NCBI RefSeq assembly: GCF_001864935.2
Contig: NZ_CP126267.1
Location: 2,046,001-2,110,000 of the forward strand
Direction: 5' to 3'
Length of the DNA stretch: 64,000 nt
From: Curtobacterium sp. MCBA15_012
GTDB taxonomy: Bacteria > Actinomycetota > Actinomycetes > Actinomycetales > Microbacteriaceae
The stretch's first letter is position 1. Each line of letters begins with the position of its first letter. This document shows, one piece after another, positions 39,825 to 49,527 of the stretch. The position numbers and the translations under genes were made by a program. The notes below the pieces were generated by a model. That model saw only the letters and a program-made list of their open reading frames with translations, ran no database searches and was not told the origin of the DNA.

Positions 39825-40583
39825 TCAGCCGGAGCAGGACCCGACGGTGCGGAGCCCCTGCTCGGTGAGCGGCAGACGGTCGGCGGTGACCCGGACCGTC
39901 GCCTGTCGGGCCGTCACGTCGAGCGCACGCACGCGCAGCTGCTCGGGCAGGAACTGCGCGGTGCAGACCTGCACGGGCACGTCCGTGACGCCCGGGATCG
40001 AGTTCACCTTGAGGCCGAGGTCGGAGTTCGTGATCCGGACGCCCTTCGGGGTGATCGTGACGCCGCGGCCGTCCCGTTCGGCGGCGACGTCGCCCGTCGC
40101 CGCGTAGGTGATGTCGTAGCCGAGCACCGCGGTGGACCCGGACAGCTCGACCCCGCCGTCGACGAGCGTGAGACGGTCGAACAGCGGGCTGTACTTCGCG
40201 AGGTCCTTGACGCTCGACGACGCCAGCGTGACCGTGCCGTCGACGTCCCGCACGTCGCCCTTCCCGTCGACCGGGACGTCGTGCACCGTGACGTCGGCCG
40301 CGAGCGGGACCCCGTCGACCGTGAGGCGGTCGGAGCGGATGTCGACGCGGTCCAGGGTGCCCGTGACGAGCTGCGGGAGGACGACGCCCTCGGCGTGTGC
40401 GGTCACCTCGCCGGTCGCGCCCTCGGGGAGGGACTGCTCGACCTGGTCGGCGATCACCCGGTCGACCACGCCGCGGAGGACGAACTCGGCGACGACGACC
40501 AGGGCGGCGAGCACGAGCAGCACGACGACGAGGACGATCGGCCAGCGGCGGCGCCTGCGGGAGGGGGCGGGTGCGACGGACAT
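39825..40583 (-). CDS. DUF2993 (LmeA-like) lipid-binding-type envelope protein
   Basis: This 252-residue protein has a basic start (RRRRR) and one signal-anchor helix (about 14-38), followed by a beta-rich domain with paired repeats: VTGTLDRVDIRSDRLTVDGVP and ATGDVAAERDGRGVTITPKG. This is the pattern of DUF2993, whose mycobacterial member LmeA affects envelope glycolipids. Two cysteines near the C-terminus may pair. The ATG at 40583 is the first start in front of the anchor. The open frame further up overlaps argS out of frame. It is an insertion between argS and lysA relative to mycobacteria. Confidence 0.8.
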   Translation of the reverse strand: MSVAPAPSRRRRRWPIVLVVVLLVLAALVVVAEFVLRGVVDRVIADQVEQSLPEGATGEVTAHAEGVVLPQLVTGTLDRVDIRSDRLTVDGVPLAADVTVHDVPVDGKGDVRDVDGTVTLASSSVKDLAKYSPLFDRLTLVDGGVELSGSTAVLGYDITYAATGDVAAERDGRGVTITPKGVRITNSDLGLKVNSIPGVTDVPVQVCTAQFLPEQLRVRALDVTARQATVRVTADRLPLTEQGLRTVGSCSG

Positions 40584-40714
40584 GCGTCCCACCCTGCCAG
40601 GGACCTCCGGCAGACAGCCTGGAGGCGCGGTGCGGGTCCGGTGGGAGGGGTGCGGGGCGGGCGCTTCGTGGCGCGGGGGGCGGGGCGCTGCGCGCCGGGG
40701 CGCGCTGTGCGCTT

Positions 40715-40786
40715 CGTGGCGCGACGTGCTCCCGAACAAGCGGAAGCACGTCGCGCCACGGCGATCCGTGGCGCGACGTGCTTCCG
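40715..40786. repeat. Three mutually pairing 20-base arms (bistable hairpin)
   Basis: The arm CGTGGCGCGACGTGCT (with CCCG) at 40715-40734 pairs with 40741-40760. The same middle arm pairs perfectly over 20 bases with 40767-40786. The two stems exclude each other. Loops are AACAAG and GCGATC. Partial copies of the GCTTCGTGGCGCG core sit at 40661-40675 and at the left flank. It lies 73-145 bases past the argS stop and may end that message. Confidence 0.85.
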
Positions 40787-40858
40787 GTTGTGCGGAGCGT
40801 CCGCGGCCGGCGCCGCGCGCGCGAAGCGCGCCGCGCCGCCAGCGCCGCGCCGCCAGCG

Positions 40859-42529
40859 CTACATGCGCTCGGGAGCACTCACCCCGAGCAGGCCGAGCCC
40901 GTTGCGGACGACCTGGCCGGTCGCGTCGTTCAGCCACAGGCGGGTGCGGTGCAGGTCGGTCACGGTCTCGTCGCCGAGCGGCGTCACGCGGCAGGCGTCG
41001 TACCAGCGGTGGTACAGCCCCGCGAGCTGCTCGGTGTAGCGCGCGATGCGGTGCGGCTCGCGGAGTTCGGCGGCCTGTCGGACCACGCGCGGGAACTCGG
41101 CAAGGGCCCCGAGCAGGGCGCTCTCGGTCTCGTGCGTCAGGAGCGAGGCGTCGAACGCCGACCGGTCGACCCCGGAGGCGGCGGCGTTGCGGGCGACCGA
41201 CTGCGTGCGGGCGTGGGCGTACTGCACGTAGAAGACCGGGTTGTCGTTGGTCCGCTTCGTGAGCAGGTCGAGGTCGATGTCGATCGCGGTGTCGCTGGCG
41301 AACCGGACGAGTGCGTACCGGCCGGCGTCGACACCGACGGCCTCGACGAGGTCCTCCATCGACACGATCGTGCCGTTGCGCTTCGACATCCGGAACGGCT
41401 GGCCGTCCTTGAGCAGGTTGACCATCTGCCCGATGAGGATCTCGAGGTTCGTGCCCGGCTCGTCGCCGAACGCCGCGCACATCGCCATCATGCGACCGAC
41501 GTAGCCGTGGTGGTCGGCGCCGAGCATGATGAGGTTCCGCTCGAACCCGCGCTCGCGCTTGTCCAGGTAGTAGGCCAGGTCGCCCGCGATGTACGCCGGC
41601 TGCCCGTCGGACTTGACGACCACACGGTCGCGGTCGTCGCCGAAGTCGGTGGTGCGGAGCCAGAGCGCGCCGTCCGCCTCGTACATCTTGCCGAGGGACT
41701 GCAGCCGCTCGATCGCACGCTCGACGGCCTTCGACTCGTGCAGGGCGTTCTCGTGGAAGTACACGTCGAAGTCGACGCCGAAGTCGTGCAGCGAACGCTT
41801 GATGTCGGCGAACATGAACTCGACGCCCTCGCGGCGGAAGAGCTCCTGCGCCTCGTCGCGCGGCAGGTCCCGCACGTCGGTGCCGGCCGGCAGCGTCGCG
41901 ATGACGCGAGCAGCGATCTCACCGATGTACGCGCCGCCGTAGCCGTCCTCGGGCGTCGGCTCGCCGAGCGCGGAGGCCACGAGGGACCGGGCGAAGCGGT
42001 CGATCTGCGCACCGTGGTCGTTGAAGTAGTACTCGCGGGTGACGAGGCCGCCCTGCGCCGTGAACACGCGCGCCAGGCTGTCGCCGACGGCGGCCCACCG
42101 CACGCCGCCCATGTGGATCGGCCCGGTCGGGTTCGCCGACACGAACTCGAGGTCGATGCGCACGCCCTCGTACAGGTCGCCGTTGCCGAAGGCCGAGCCG
42201 GAGTCGACGATCGTCCGCGCGATCTCACCCGCGGCGGCGGCCTCGAGCGTGATGTTGATGAAGCCCGGGCCGGCGACGTCGACCGAGGCCACGCCGTCGA
42301 GCTCGGTCAGCTCGCCGGCGATCTCGGTCGCGAGCTCGCGCGGGTTCGTGCCGATGCGCTTCGCGAGCTGCATGGCGGCGTTCGAGGCCCAGTCGCCGTG
42401 CGCACGGTTCCGCGGACGCTCGAGGGTCACGTGGGAGTCGTCGATCGTCACGGTGTCGGACGCGCCTCGTCGCTCGACGATCCCGGTCAGGATCGACAGG
42501 TACGCGGCGGAGAGTTCGGCAGGAGTCAC
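40859..42529 (-). CDS. argS: Arginyl-tRNA synthetase
   Basis: This 556-residue class I synthetase has the HIGH-type signature in [14 protein letters not shown] and the KMSKS-type PFRMSKRNG. An N-terminal Add-1 domain precedes the core, and a C-terminal helical anticodon domain ends in [28 protein letters not shown] at 42529 ([10 protein letters not shown]) is the best start. The open frame continues to 44614 only through antisense of other genes. It attaches arginine to tRNA-Arg; one such tRNA (CCG) lies 0.9 kb away. The gene opens the conserved argS-to-atp block. Confidence 0.97.
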   Translation of the reverse strand: MTPAELSAAYLSILTGIVERRGASDTVTIDDSHVTLERPRNRAHGDWASNAAMQLAKRIGTNPRELATEIAGELTELDGVASVDVAGPGFINITLEAAAAGEIARTIVDSGSAFGNGDLYEGVRIDLEFVSANPTGPIHMGGVRWAAVGDSLARVFTAQGGLVTREYYFNDHGAQIDRFARSLVASALGEPTPEDGYGGAYIGEIAARVIATLPAGTDVRDLPRDEAQELFRREGVEFMFADIKRSLHDFGVDFDVYFHENALHESKAVERAIERLQSLGKMYEADGALWLRTTDFGDDRDRVVVKSDGQPAYIAGDLAYYLDKRERGFERNLIMLGADHHGYVGRMMAMCAAFGDEPGTNLEILIGQMVNLLKDGQPFRMSKRNGTIVSMEDLVEAVGVDAGRYALVRFASDTAIDIDLDLLTKRTNDNPVFYVQYAHARTQSVARNAAASGVDRSAFDASLLTHETESALLGALAEFPRVVRQAAELREPHRIARYTEQLAGLYHRWYDACRVTPLGDETVTDLHRTRLWLNDATGQVVRNGLGLLGVSAPERM

Positions 42530-42589
42530 GAGGGTCGAGTCTACCGGGACACCCAGCCGGCTCCGGGCCGATGCCGGAGGGCCGTGCAG

Positions 42590-42595
42590 CATCAT
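42590..42595 (+). promoter_or_regulatory. -10 element of the lipoprotein gene, leaderless
   Basis: CATCAT is followed by six bases and then the ATG at 42602. This spacing puts the transcript start at the ATG. No ribosome site is seen. Confidence 0.4.
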
Positions 42596-42601
42596 GGCCG
42601 G

Positions 42602-43180
42602 ATGACCTCCCGCAGCCGCGCCCGGGCGATCACCGTCGCCGTGCTCACCGTGTCCGCGTCCACGCTCCTGGCGGCCTGCTCCGGCGGGTCCGGCGGCGGC
42701 GCGCCGAGTGCGAGCGCGTCCGGACAGCCCATCGGCACGACCGTCACGCAGACCTGCGCCGAGCTGCTGCCGGACGACGCCCTGCAGGTCTACGGGAAGA
42801 CCTTCCGGCGGGACACCGACTGGACCCCGGCGAAGGGCTCCCCCGCCGCGACCATCGAACGGCAGCGCGGTCGCGTCTGCCACCTCGTCGCGACCGACGA
42901 CCCGTCGACGACGATCACGGTGGCCGTCGCGCACCTGCCTGAGAAGTCGCTCACGACCCTGAAGGACGCCCTGTACGAGCGCGGCGGCTCGGTCCCGACC
43001 TACGGGGTCGAGGGCTACTACTCGCTCACGAAGGGCGTCGGCCGCGCCGACGCGTTCCCGGACCCCTACTGGATCACCACTGAGTCGCCCCTGTTCACCG
43101 AGCCCGGCGGTGCGCAGCCCGTGGTCGACGCCGTGCACGCCGCGGTGCAGCCCGGCGGGTCGGCGACGCCCGCCGGCTGA
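42602..43180 (+). CDS. Hypothetical secreted lipoprotein
   Basis: This 192-residue protein has a lipoprotein signal: basic SRSRAR, a hydrophobic core and the lipobox LLAAC with Cys26. A Gly/Ser linker and a domain of about 145 residues with two more cysteines (CAELLPDD and [10 protein letters not shown], likely paired) follow. I do not recognise the domain. The [14 protein letters not shown] opening resembles the DUF3558-like lipoproteins of actinobacteria, but not enough to name it. It is expected on the outer face of the membrane. It diverges from argS and is followed by a strong inverted repeat. Confidence 0.8.
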   Translation: MTSRSRARAITVAVLTVSASTLLAACSGGSGGGAPSASASGQPIGTTVTQTCAELLPDDALQVYGKTFRRDTDWTPAKGSPAATIERQRGRVCHLVATDDPSTTITVAVAHLPEKSLTTLKDALYERGGSVPTYGVEGYYSLTKGVGRADAFPDPYWITTESPLFTEPGGAQPVVDAVHAAVQPGGSATPAG

Positions 43181-43263
43181 CGGCGCGGCCCGCAGGGCCG
43201 TGCCGGCGCACCCGACGCGAGCCGACGAGCCGTCACCGCCCGGCGCCCTCCGGTGACCAGGAG

Positions 43264-43309
43264 CCGGACGGGAGGCGCGGGTCGGGCCCGCACCGCGCCT
43301 CCCGTCCGG
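43264..43309. terminator. 17-bp perfect inverted repeat after the lipoprotein gene
   Basis: CCGGACGGGAGGCGCGG (43264-43280) pairs exactly with 43293-43309 across a 12-base loop. No T tract is present. Position 84 bases past the stop suggests a terminator. The arm contains the GGGAGGCGCG core found repeatedly in this window. Confidence 0.6.
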
Positions 43310-43386
43310 TGCGTCCCACCGGGACGACGCGACACGCGCTGTCCGGTGGGTGGTCGCGGACCTGCTACGGTTGGTGACACCCACGA

Positions 43387-43458
43387 GCCCCCATAGCTCA
43401 GGGGATAGAGCACTGCCCTCCGGAGGCAGGGGCGGAGGTTCGAATCCTCCTGGGGGCA
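43387..43458 (+). tRNA. tRNA-Arg (anticodon CCG)
   Basis: A complete cloverleaf is visible. The acceptor GCCCCCA pairs with TGGGGGC, the D stem is GCTC/GAGC, and the anticodon stem CTGCC/GGCAG carries loop CTCCGGA, giving anticodon CCG, which reads CGG. The T arm is GGAGG-TTCGAAT-CCTCC with discriminator A. CCA is not encoded. The 72 nt fit with a four-base variable loop. Confidence 0.97.
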
Positions 43459-43494
43459 CTGTCACATCTCCGAGCAGGCAGACGTTCTCGCTTC

Positions 43495-43639
43495 GCTCGA
43501 TCGGCTGCGCTCGATGTCGCCTGCGGCGACCGTCCCCCGTGCTCGGGTCCGCAGGACCCGTCGCCAGCGCTCGATCGGCTGCGCTCGATGTCGCCTGCGG
43601 CGACCGTCCCCCGTGCTCGGGTCCGCAGGACCCGTCGCC
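43495..43639. repeat. 71-bp unit repeated at 74-bp spacing, with two hairpins per unit
   Basis: Copies at 43495-43565 and 43569-43639 are identical. Each contains the hairpin GTCGCC-TGC-GGCGAC and a second one GGGTCC-GCA-GGACCC. It fills most of the 245 bases between tRNA-Arg and the PosA-type gene. No open frame of interest is present. It resembles REP/BIME-type palindromic repeats. Confidence 0.85.
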
Positions 43640-43689
43640 TGCGGTGCGGGCCGACACGCGGAGTTCGCGTGCACGACACCCGGCGTCAC

Positions 43690-43695
43690 TATGAT
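43690..43695 (+). promoter_or_regulatory. -10 element of the PosA-type synthetase gene
   Basis: TATGAT, one mismatch from consensus, lies eight bases before the ATG at 43704. The leader would be only one or two bases. A TTCGCG 20 bases upstream is a weak -35 candidate. Confidence 0.5.
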
Positions 43696-43703
43696 CCGCG
43701 CCG

Positions 43704-46700
43704 ATGAGCACCGGCACCGCCCCCACGTCCCCGCAGGCCGAACTGGCCCGCGGCGACCATGCACCCGCCCCGCGCACCCTGCTCGACGTCCTCGAGGCGA
43801 CGGCGGCCGCGCACCCCGACGCCCTCGCGCTCGAGGACCCGGTCGGCGCCGTCGACCACGCCACGATGCTGCGGCTCGTGCGCGAACAGGCCGACGACCT
43901 GGCGCGGCGCGGCGTCCGGCGCGGCGACCGCGTCGGGGTCCGCATCCCGTCCGGCGGACGCGACCTGTACCTCTCGGTGCTCGCCGTGCTCGCCGCCGGT
44001 GCCGCGTACGTCCCCGTGGACGCCGACGACCCCGAGGAGCGCGCCGCCCTGGTGTTCGGCGAGGCCGGGGTCGTCGGTGTGCTCGGTGCGGGTGGGGTCC
44101 TCCGGGTCTCCGGGGCGCCCGACGCGGCCGAGTCCCCCGTGGTCGACCCGGACGCCCGAGCGGCACGCCCGACCGTCGACGACGACGCCTGGGTCATCTT
44201 CACCTCGGGCTCCACCGGGGTCCCGAAGGGCGTCGCCGTCACGCACCGGTCGGCCGCGGCCTTCGTCGACGCCGAGGCGCGGATGTTCCTGCAGGACGCA
44301 CCGATCGGTCCTGGCGACCGCGTGCTCGCGGGACTGAGCGTGGCGTTCGACGCCTCGTGCGAGGAGATGTGGCTCGCGTGGGGACACGGCGCCTGCCTCG
44401 TGCCGGCGCCGCGGTCGCTCGTGCGCAGCGGTGTCGACCTCGGCCCGTGGCTCATCGCCCACGGCATCACGGTCGTGTCGACCGTGCCGACCCTGGCGGC
44501 GCTCTGGCCCGACGACGCCCTCGAGCAGGTGCGCCTGGTCGTCTTCGGCGGCGAGGCCTGCCCGCCCGAGCTCGCGGCGAGGATCGCGTCGCACGACCGG
44601 GAGCTCTGGAACACCTACGGGCCGACCGAGGCGACCGTCGTCGCGTGCGGCGCCCGGATGGACGGCAGCCAACCGGTGCGGATCGGCCTGCCGCTCGACG
44701 GGTGGGACCTCGCCGTGGTCGACGAGACCGGTCACCGCGTCGCCCCGGGCAGCGTCGGCGAGCTGGTCATCGGCGGCGTCGGGCTCGGCCGCTACCTCGA
44801 CCCGGCGAAGGACGCCGAGAAGTACGCACCCTTCCCCGAGCTCGGCTGGGACCGGGCGTACCGCAGCGGCGACCTCGTCCGGTACGAGCCCGAGGGCCTG
44901 GTCTTCCAGGGCCGCGCCGACGACCAGGTGAAGCTCGGCGGCCGCCGCATCGAGCTCGGCGAGGTCGACGCCGCGCTGCAGGCCCTCGACGGCGTCGCCG
45001 GTGGTGCCGCCGTCGTGCAGCGCACACCCGCCGGCAACCAGGTGCTCGTCGGCTACGTCGCACCGGCAGCGGGGACGACGCTCGACACCGCGGCCGCGAA
45101 CGCCCGGCTGCGCGAGGAGCTGCCCGCCGCCCTCGTCCCGCTCCTGGCCGTGGTCGACGCGCTGCCGACCCGGACCTCGGGCAAGGTCGACCGTGCCGCA
45201 CTGCCGTGGCCGCTGCCGGGCGCGGGCGACACCGCGGTCCTGCCGGACACCGTCGCCTGGATCGCCGAGCGCTGGTCGGCGATCCTCGGCGTACCGGTCA
45301 CGGGCGTCGACGACGACTTCTTCGCCGCGGGTGGCGGTTCGCTCACCGCCGCCCAGCTCGTCTCCGCGATCCGGGAGCGCTTCCCCACGACCACGGTCGC
45401 CGACGTCTACGACCACCCCCGCATCGGTGCCCTCGCCGATGCACTCGACGACAGCGGCCCCCTCACCGCCGCACGACGCCCGGTCGCCCCGGTGCCACCC
45501 GCGACCGGACTCCTGCTCACCCTGCTCGGCCTGCCGGTGCAGGTGCTCCGGGGTCTCCGCGTCACGACGTGGACGGCGCTCGCCTCGACCGTCCTGCACG
45601 CCACGACGATCCCCGCCCTGCCCGCGCTCCCCTGGTGGGCGCTCGTCGTCGCGGTCGCCGTGTTCGTGACACCGGTCGGCAAGATGGCACTGACGGTCGT
45701 GCTCGTCCGCGCGGTGCTGCTCGGGGTCCGACCGGGCGACCACCCGCGGGGCGGCTCGGTGCACGTGCGGGTCTGGCTCGCGGAGCGCATCGCCCAGGCG
45801 GTCGACGGCCCCTCCACCGCGGGCGCGCCCTGGATCAGCTACTACGCGCGCGCACTCGGCGCCCGCATCGGCCGTGACGTCGACCTGCACACCCTGCCGC
45901 CCGTGACCGGCATGCTCACGGTCGGGAAACGGGCGTCCGTCGAACCCGAGGTCGACCTCGCCGGACACTGGGTCGACGGGGACGTCTTCCGGCTCGGCGC
46001 GGTGCGGATCGACGCGGACGCCGTCGTGCACAGCCGCTCCACCCTGCTGCCGGGGGCGCACGTCGGCGCGGGTGCCGAGGTCGAGGCCGGCTCCGCCGTC
46101 ACGGGTCGCGTGCCCGACGGGGAGCGGTGGGCCGGGTCGCCGGCGGAGCGCGTCGGCTCGGCTCGGCACGGCCGGGAGGCGCGCCCCGCCACCCGACGCC
46201 GGTGGCTGCTCGCGTACGGGGCCGGTTCGGTCGTCGTGGCCGGCCTGCCCGTCGTCGGCGTCGCGGCGGGGGTGGCGGTCGTGGCCGCGCTCGTCGGGCC
46301 CGCCCCCTCGGTGGGCGCGGCCGTGCTGCACGGCCTGGCCGTCGTCCCGCTCGGCACCCTCGTGGCCGGCGCCGTGTACGCCGTCCTGGTGGTCGCCGCG
46401 GTGCGGCTCCTCGCCCTGCGCCTGCACGAGGGCCGCCACCCGGTGCGGTCCCGGCAGGGGTGGCAGGCATGGTGCACCGAGCGGGTCCTCGACGCCGCCC
46501 GGACGCTGCTGTTCCCGCTGTACGCGAGCCTGGTCACACCGTCGTGGCTCCGGCTGCTCGGTGCCCGGGTCGGTCGCGACACCGAGATCTCGACCGTGCT
46601 GCTCATCCCGTCGCTCACGCAGATCGCGTCGGGGGCGTTCCTCGCCGACGACACGATGGTCGCGACCTACGAGCTCGGCGGTGGACGGATCCGGATCGGG

Positions 46701-47726
46701 CGGTCGAAGGTCGGCCGACGCGCGTTCCTCGGCAACTCCGGCATGACCGGCGCCGGGCGTTCGGTCCCCCGCGAGGCCCTCGTCGCGGTGCTCTCCGCGG
46801 TGCCGAGGAAGGCCAAGCGCGGATCCTCCTGGCTCGGGTCGCCCCCGGTCCGGCTCCGGCGGGCCGCCACCCGCTTCGACGAGGAGCGCACCTTCCGTCC
46901 GCCGCGGCGGCTCAAGGTCGCCCGCGGGGCGTGGGAACTGCTCCGGCTCGTCGCGCCGGTGGTCTCCGGCGCGATCGCCCTCGGTGTCGCCGGAGCACTG
47001 ATCGCCACGTGGTCGGCGGTCGGCCTCGGGTGGACGGTGATCGCCGCCGGCCCCGTGCTCGTCGCCGCCGGGGCCGTCGCCGCCGTGGTGTCGACCGGCG
47101 CGAAGTGGCTGTTCGTCGGGCGGATCACCGCGCAGGAACACCCGCTGTGGTCGTCGTTCGTGTGGCGGAACGAGGTGCAGGACACCTTCGTCGAGACCGT
47201 CGCCCGCCCCTGGTTCGCCGAGCAGGCCACCGGCACGCCGGCCCTCGCGGCATGGCTGCGCAGCCTCGGGGCGCGCATCGGCCGCGGCACCTGGATCGAG
47301 ACGTACTGGCTGCCCGAGGCCGACCTCGTCTCGATCGGCCACGGGGCGTCGGTCGCGCGCGGCACCGTCGTGCAGACCCACCTGTTCCACGACCGGGTGA
47401 TGCAGCTCGACACGGTGACGCTCCACGACGGCGCGACCCTCGGGCCGCACAGCGTCGTCCTGCCCGCGGCCGGCATCGGTGCGGGCGCGACGGTCGGACC
47501 GGCCTCGCTCGTGATGCGCGGCGAGCAGGTACCGGCCGGGACGTGGTGGTCCGGCAACCCGATCGCCCCGTGGACGTCCGCGCCGCCCGTCCCCGCGCCG
47601 CACGCGGAGTCGGCGGAGTCGGCGGAGTCGGCGGGACCGGCGTCCCCCGGCGGGGCCACCGCGGACGCCCCGGCCGGGTCCGGTGCCGGGACGGTCGACG
47701 CCGTGGCAGACTCGACCGCACCGTGA
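43704..47726 (+). CDS. Pls/PosA-family single-module nonribosomal peptide synthetase
   Basis: This 1340-residue protein has the adenylation, carrier and membrane-terminal architecture of epsilon-poly-lysine synthetase relatives. The A domain (about 20-510) has A3 [10 protein letters not shown] at 167-176, the pocket start FDASCEEMW with Asp216 and A5 NTYGPTE at 303. The carrier domain has the phosphopantetheine Ser546 in GGGSL. About 750 residues follow with paired membrane helices and three hexapeptide-like repeat domains (near 720-800, 960-1030 and 1185-1280). These correspond to the tandem terminal domains that join monomers in Pls. There is no thioesterase or ordinary condensation domain. 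The substrate amino acid is not readable with confidence. The M1 peptidase GTG overlaps the stop. Confidence 0.9.
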   Translation: MSTGTAPTSPQAELARGDHAPAPRTLLDVLEATAAAHPDALALEDPVGAVDHATMLRLVREQADDLARRGVRRGDRVGVRIPSGGRDLYLSVLAVLAAGAAYVPVDADDPEERAALVFGEAGVVGVLGAGGVLRVSGAPDAAESPVVDPDARAARPTVDDDAWVIFTSGSTGVPKGVAVTHRSAAAFVDAEARMFLQDAPIGPGDRVLAGLSVAFDASCEEMWLAWGHGACLVPAPRSLVRSGVDLGPWLIAHGITVVSTVPTLAALWPDDALEQVRLVVFGGEACPPELAARIASHDRELWNTYGPTEATVVACGARMDGSQPVRIGLPLDGWDLAVVDETGHRVAPGSVGELVIGGVGLGRYLDPAKDAEKYAPFPELGWDRAYRSGDLVRYEPEGLVFQGRADDQVKLGGRRIELGEVDAALQALDGVAGGAAVVQRTPAGNQVLVGYVAPAAGTTLDTAAANARLREELPAALVPLLAVVDALPTRTSGKVDRAALPWPLPGAGDTAVLPDTVAWIAERWSAILGVPVTGVDDDFFAAGGGSLTAAQLVSAIRERFPTTTVADVYDHPRIGALADALDDSGPLTAARRPVAPVPPATGLLLTLLGLPVQVLRGLRVTTWTALASTVLHATTIPALPALPWWALVVAVAVFVTPVGKMALTVVLVRAVLLGVRPGDHPRGGSVHVRVWLAERIAQAVDGPSTAGAPWISYYARALGARIGRDVDLHTLPPVTGMLTVGKRASVEPEVDLAGHWVDGDVFRLGAVRIDADAVVHSRSTLLPGAHVGAGAEVEAGSAVTGRVPDGERWAGSPAERVGSARHGREARPATRRRWLLAYGAGSVVVAGLPVVGVAAGVAVVAALVGPAPSVGAAVLHGLAVVPLGTLVAGAVYAVLVVAAVRLLALRLHEGRHPVRSRQGWQAWCTERVLDAARTLLFPLYASLVTPSWLRLLGARVGRDTEISTVLLIPSLTQIASGAFLADDTMVATYELGGGRIRIGRSKVGRRAFLGNSGMTGAGRSVPREALVAVLSAVPRKAKRGSSWLGSPPVRLRRAATRFDEERTFRPPRRLKVARGAWELLRLVAPVVSGAIALGVAGALIATWSAVGLGWTVIAAGPVLVAAGAVAAVVSTGAKWLFVGRITAQEHPLWSSFVWRNEVQDTFVETVARPWFAEQATGTPALAAWLRSLGARIGRGTWIETYWLPEADLVSIGHGASVARGTVVQTHLFHDRVMQLDTVTLHDGATLGPHSVVLPAAGIGAGATVGPASLVMRGEQVPAGTWWSGNPIAPWTSAPPVPAPHAESAESAESAGPASPGGATADAPAGSGAGTVDAVADSTAP

Positions 47727-49039
47727 AGCCGAACCCCGACGTCGACCCCTACACCCCGCACAGCGGCGACCGTCGGTGGAGCGCCCGGCACCACGACCTG
47801 CGCCTGGACTACCGCGTCGCCACGAACCGCCTGGACGCCACGGCGACGATCACCGCGCACGCGCTCGAGCCACTCGACCGGGTCGTCCTCGACCTGCACG
47901 GGCTGCGGGTCGACCGGGTCGACGTCGACGGGGTCCGGGCGGCGAAGGTGTCCTCGTCGGCGCACAAGACCACCGTCACGCCGGCCGCGCCGCTGCCCGC
48001 CGGAGCCGACTTCACCCTGCACGTGCGCTACCACGGAGCCCCCCGACCGCTCCGGAGTCCGTGGGGGCAGATCGGGTGGGAGGAGCTGTCCGACGGCGTC
48101 ATCGTCGCGGCGCAGCCGACCGGGGCGCCGTCGTGGTTCCCCTGCAACGACCGGCCCGACGACAAGGCGACCTACCGGTTCACGATCACGGCCGAGGCCG
48201 GCTACCACGTCCTCGCGAACGGCACCCTGCTCGGCCGCGAGCGTGCCCGTGCCGGCACGACGTGGACCTACGCCGTCACCGAACCGATGGCGACCTACCT
48301 GGCGACCGTGCAGATCGGGCGCTACCGCAGCACCACCGTGCGGGGCAGCGGGCACGAGGTCACGGTCCACCACCCCGCCGACCTGGCTGCGGCGGTGCGC
48401 ACCGACTTCGGACGCGTCCCCGACATGGTGGCCCTGTTCGAGGAGTGGTTCGGTCCGTACCCGTTCGCGTCCTACGGGGTCGTCGTGACGGACGACGACC
48501 TCGAGATCCCGCTCGAGGCACACGGCCTCGCGACGTTCGGCCGCAACCACGTCGACGGCGAGCACGGCACCGACCGGCTGATCGCGCACGAACTCGCACA
48601 CCAGTGGTTCGGCAACGCGGTGACGCTCGGCCGCTGGCAGGACATCTGGCTGCACGAGGGGTTCGCCTGCCACGCCGAGTGGCTCTGGTCGGAGCACCGT
48701 GGCGGCGAGAGCGCCGACGTGCTCGCCGCGCGCCACCGCCAGGCGCTGCTCACGGCACCGCAGGACCTCGTGGTGGCGGACCCCGGCGCGCGGGACATGT
48801 TCGACGACCGGGTCTACAAGCGTGGCGCCCTCGCCCTGCACGCGCTGCGTCGGACCGTCGGTGACGCCGCGTTCGCCGCCGGTCTCCGGACGATCACGGC
48901 CCGGCACCGGTTCGGGAACGTCGACCCGGCATCGGTGTACGCGGCCTTCGCCGAGGCCGCCGACCTGGACGTCGCGCAGGTCCGCGCCGTCACGGGTCCC
49001 TGGGTGGACGGGACGGGCGTCCCGGCACTGCCGGCCTGA
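47723..49039 (+). CDS. M1-family metallopeptidase coupled to the PosA-type synthetase
   Basis: This 438-residue protein has the zinc site HELAH (His289, Glu290, His293) with Glu312 in WLHEGFACHAEWLW and the catalytic Tyr365 in DRVYKRGALAL. It is the short actinobacterial M1 type without the ERAP-like C-terminal domain. The substrate-loop GxMEN motif reads LEAHG instead. No signal peptide or anchor is seen, so it is probably cytoplasmic. The GTG at 47723 overlaps the synthetase stop as GTGA. Zinc aminopeptidases are known degraders of epsilon-poly-lysine in producers, so a role in processing or protecting against the product is plausible (inference). Confidence 0.9.
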   Translation: MKPNPDVDPYTPHSGDRRWSARHHDLRLDYRVATNRLDATATITAHALEPLDRVVLDLHGLRVDRVDVDGVRAAKVSSSAHKTTVTPAAPLPAGADFTLHVRYHGAPRPLRSPWGQIGWEELSDGVIVAAQPTGAPSWFPCNDRPDDKATYRFTITAEAGYHVLANGTLLGRERARAGTTWTYAVTEPMATYLATVQIGRYRSTTVRGSGHEVTVHHPADLAAAVRTDFGRVPDMVALFEEWFGPYPFASYGVVVTDDDLEIPLEAHGLATFGRNHVDGEHGTDRLIAHELAHQWFGNAVTLGRWQDIWLHEGFACHAEWLWSEHRGGESADVLAARHRQALLTAPQDLVVADPGARDMFDDRVYKRGALALHALRRTVGDAAFAAGLRTITARHRFGNVDPASVYAAFAEAADLDVAQVRAVTGPWVDGTGVPALPA

Positions 49040-49179
49040 CCCCCGTCGGCCGGGCCGGAGCGTGCACGTCGAGGGCGCGGCTGCTCGTTCGTCCGGGCCG
49101 GGGCGCACGGGCCGGGGCGCCGTCCGCGGTCGCGCGGCCCGACGTCGCGGCTGCCCGGGCACGGAGCGAGGGGGCGGTG

Positions 49180-49482
49180 TCAGTGCGCGGGACCCGCCGG
49201 GCCCCGGCCGTCACGGGTCGGAGCCGCGGTGCCGACGCGCGTCGGGTGCAGCTCGGCCCACAGCGCGTCGAGCGACACCCCGACCACGCCGGCAACCGCG
49301 GCGATCGTCGCGAAGGACGGCGTGGCGATCCGGCCGGTCTCGATCTTCCGCAGGGTCTCCGGCGAGATGCCGGCCTCGAGGGCGACGTCGAGCATCGACC
49401 GGTCGGCGCGGGCGTGCCGGAGCAGGGCGCCGAGCCGACGACCGCGTTCGAGCTCGTCGGGACTGAGAGGGAGGCGGACCAT
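49180..49482 (-). CDS. XRE-family helix-turn-helix regulator
   Basis: This 100-residue protein has a Cro/CI-type HTH at about 15-70 (GALLRHARADRSMLDVALEAGISPETLRKIETGRIATPSFATIAAVAGVVGVSLD region). The turn is in EAGISPETLRKIE. The tail is short and unstructured. It diverges from the methionine aminopeptidase gene across 45 bases that hold a 20-bp palindrome. It is therefore probably the repressor of both genes. Its own -10 (TAGTAT) lies six bases before the ATG, so the mRNA should be leaderless. Confidence 0.88.
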   Translation of the reverse strand: MVRLPLSPDELERGRRLGALLRHARADRSMLDVALEAGISPETLRKIETGRIATPSFATIAAVAGVVGVSLDALWAELHPTRVGTAAPTRDGRGPAGPAH

Positions 49483-49488
49483 GATCCG

Positions 49489-49494
49489 ATACTA
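49489..49494 (-). promoter_or_regulatory. -10 element of the XRE gene, leaderless
   Basis: TAGTAT on the minus strand, six bases before the ATG at 49482. It mirrors the arrangement of the divergent methionine aminopeptidase promoter. Confidence 0.55.
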
Positions 49495-49503
49495 ATGCCG
49501 GGA

Positions 49504-49523
49504 TGATCATACCGGTACGATCA
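49504..49523. promoter_or_regulatory. 20-bp palindromic operator between XRE and map
   Basis: TGATCATACCGGTACGATCA is an inverted repeat with one mismatched pair per half and a perfect TACCGGTA centre. It covers the -10 of the aminopeptidase gene (49516-49521) and lies in the upstream region of the XRE promoter. One bound dimer could therefore control both. Confidence 0.65.
49516..49521 (+). promoter_or_regulatory. -10 element of the methionine aminopeptidase gene, leaderless
   Basis: TACGAT, then six bases, then the ATG at 49528. It lies inside the right half of the palindromic operator. Confidence 0.55.
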
Positions 49524-49527
49524 GCGG

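Noticed and set aside
43387..43639. tRNA-Arg as an integration site for a mobile island
   Set aside because: No second copy of the tRNA 3' end, no integrase and no phage or plasmid gene was seen in the window; the direct repeats are not tRNA-derived.
43495..43639. The 74-bp repeat as a CRISPR remnant
   Set aside because: Only two copies, units of 71 bp separated by three bases, no spacers and no cas genes.
43689..47603. A 1304-codon open frame antisense to the PosA-type gene
   Set aside because: No recognisable motif and shadow-type composition; the plus strand has all adenylation and carrier motifs.
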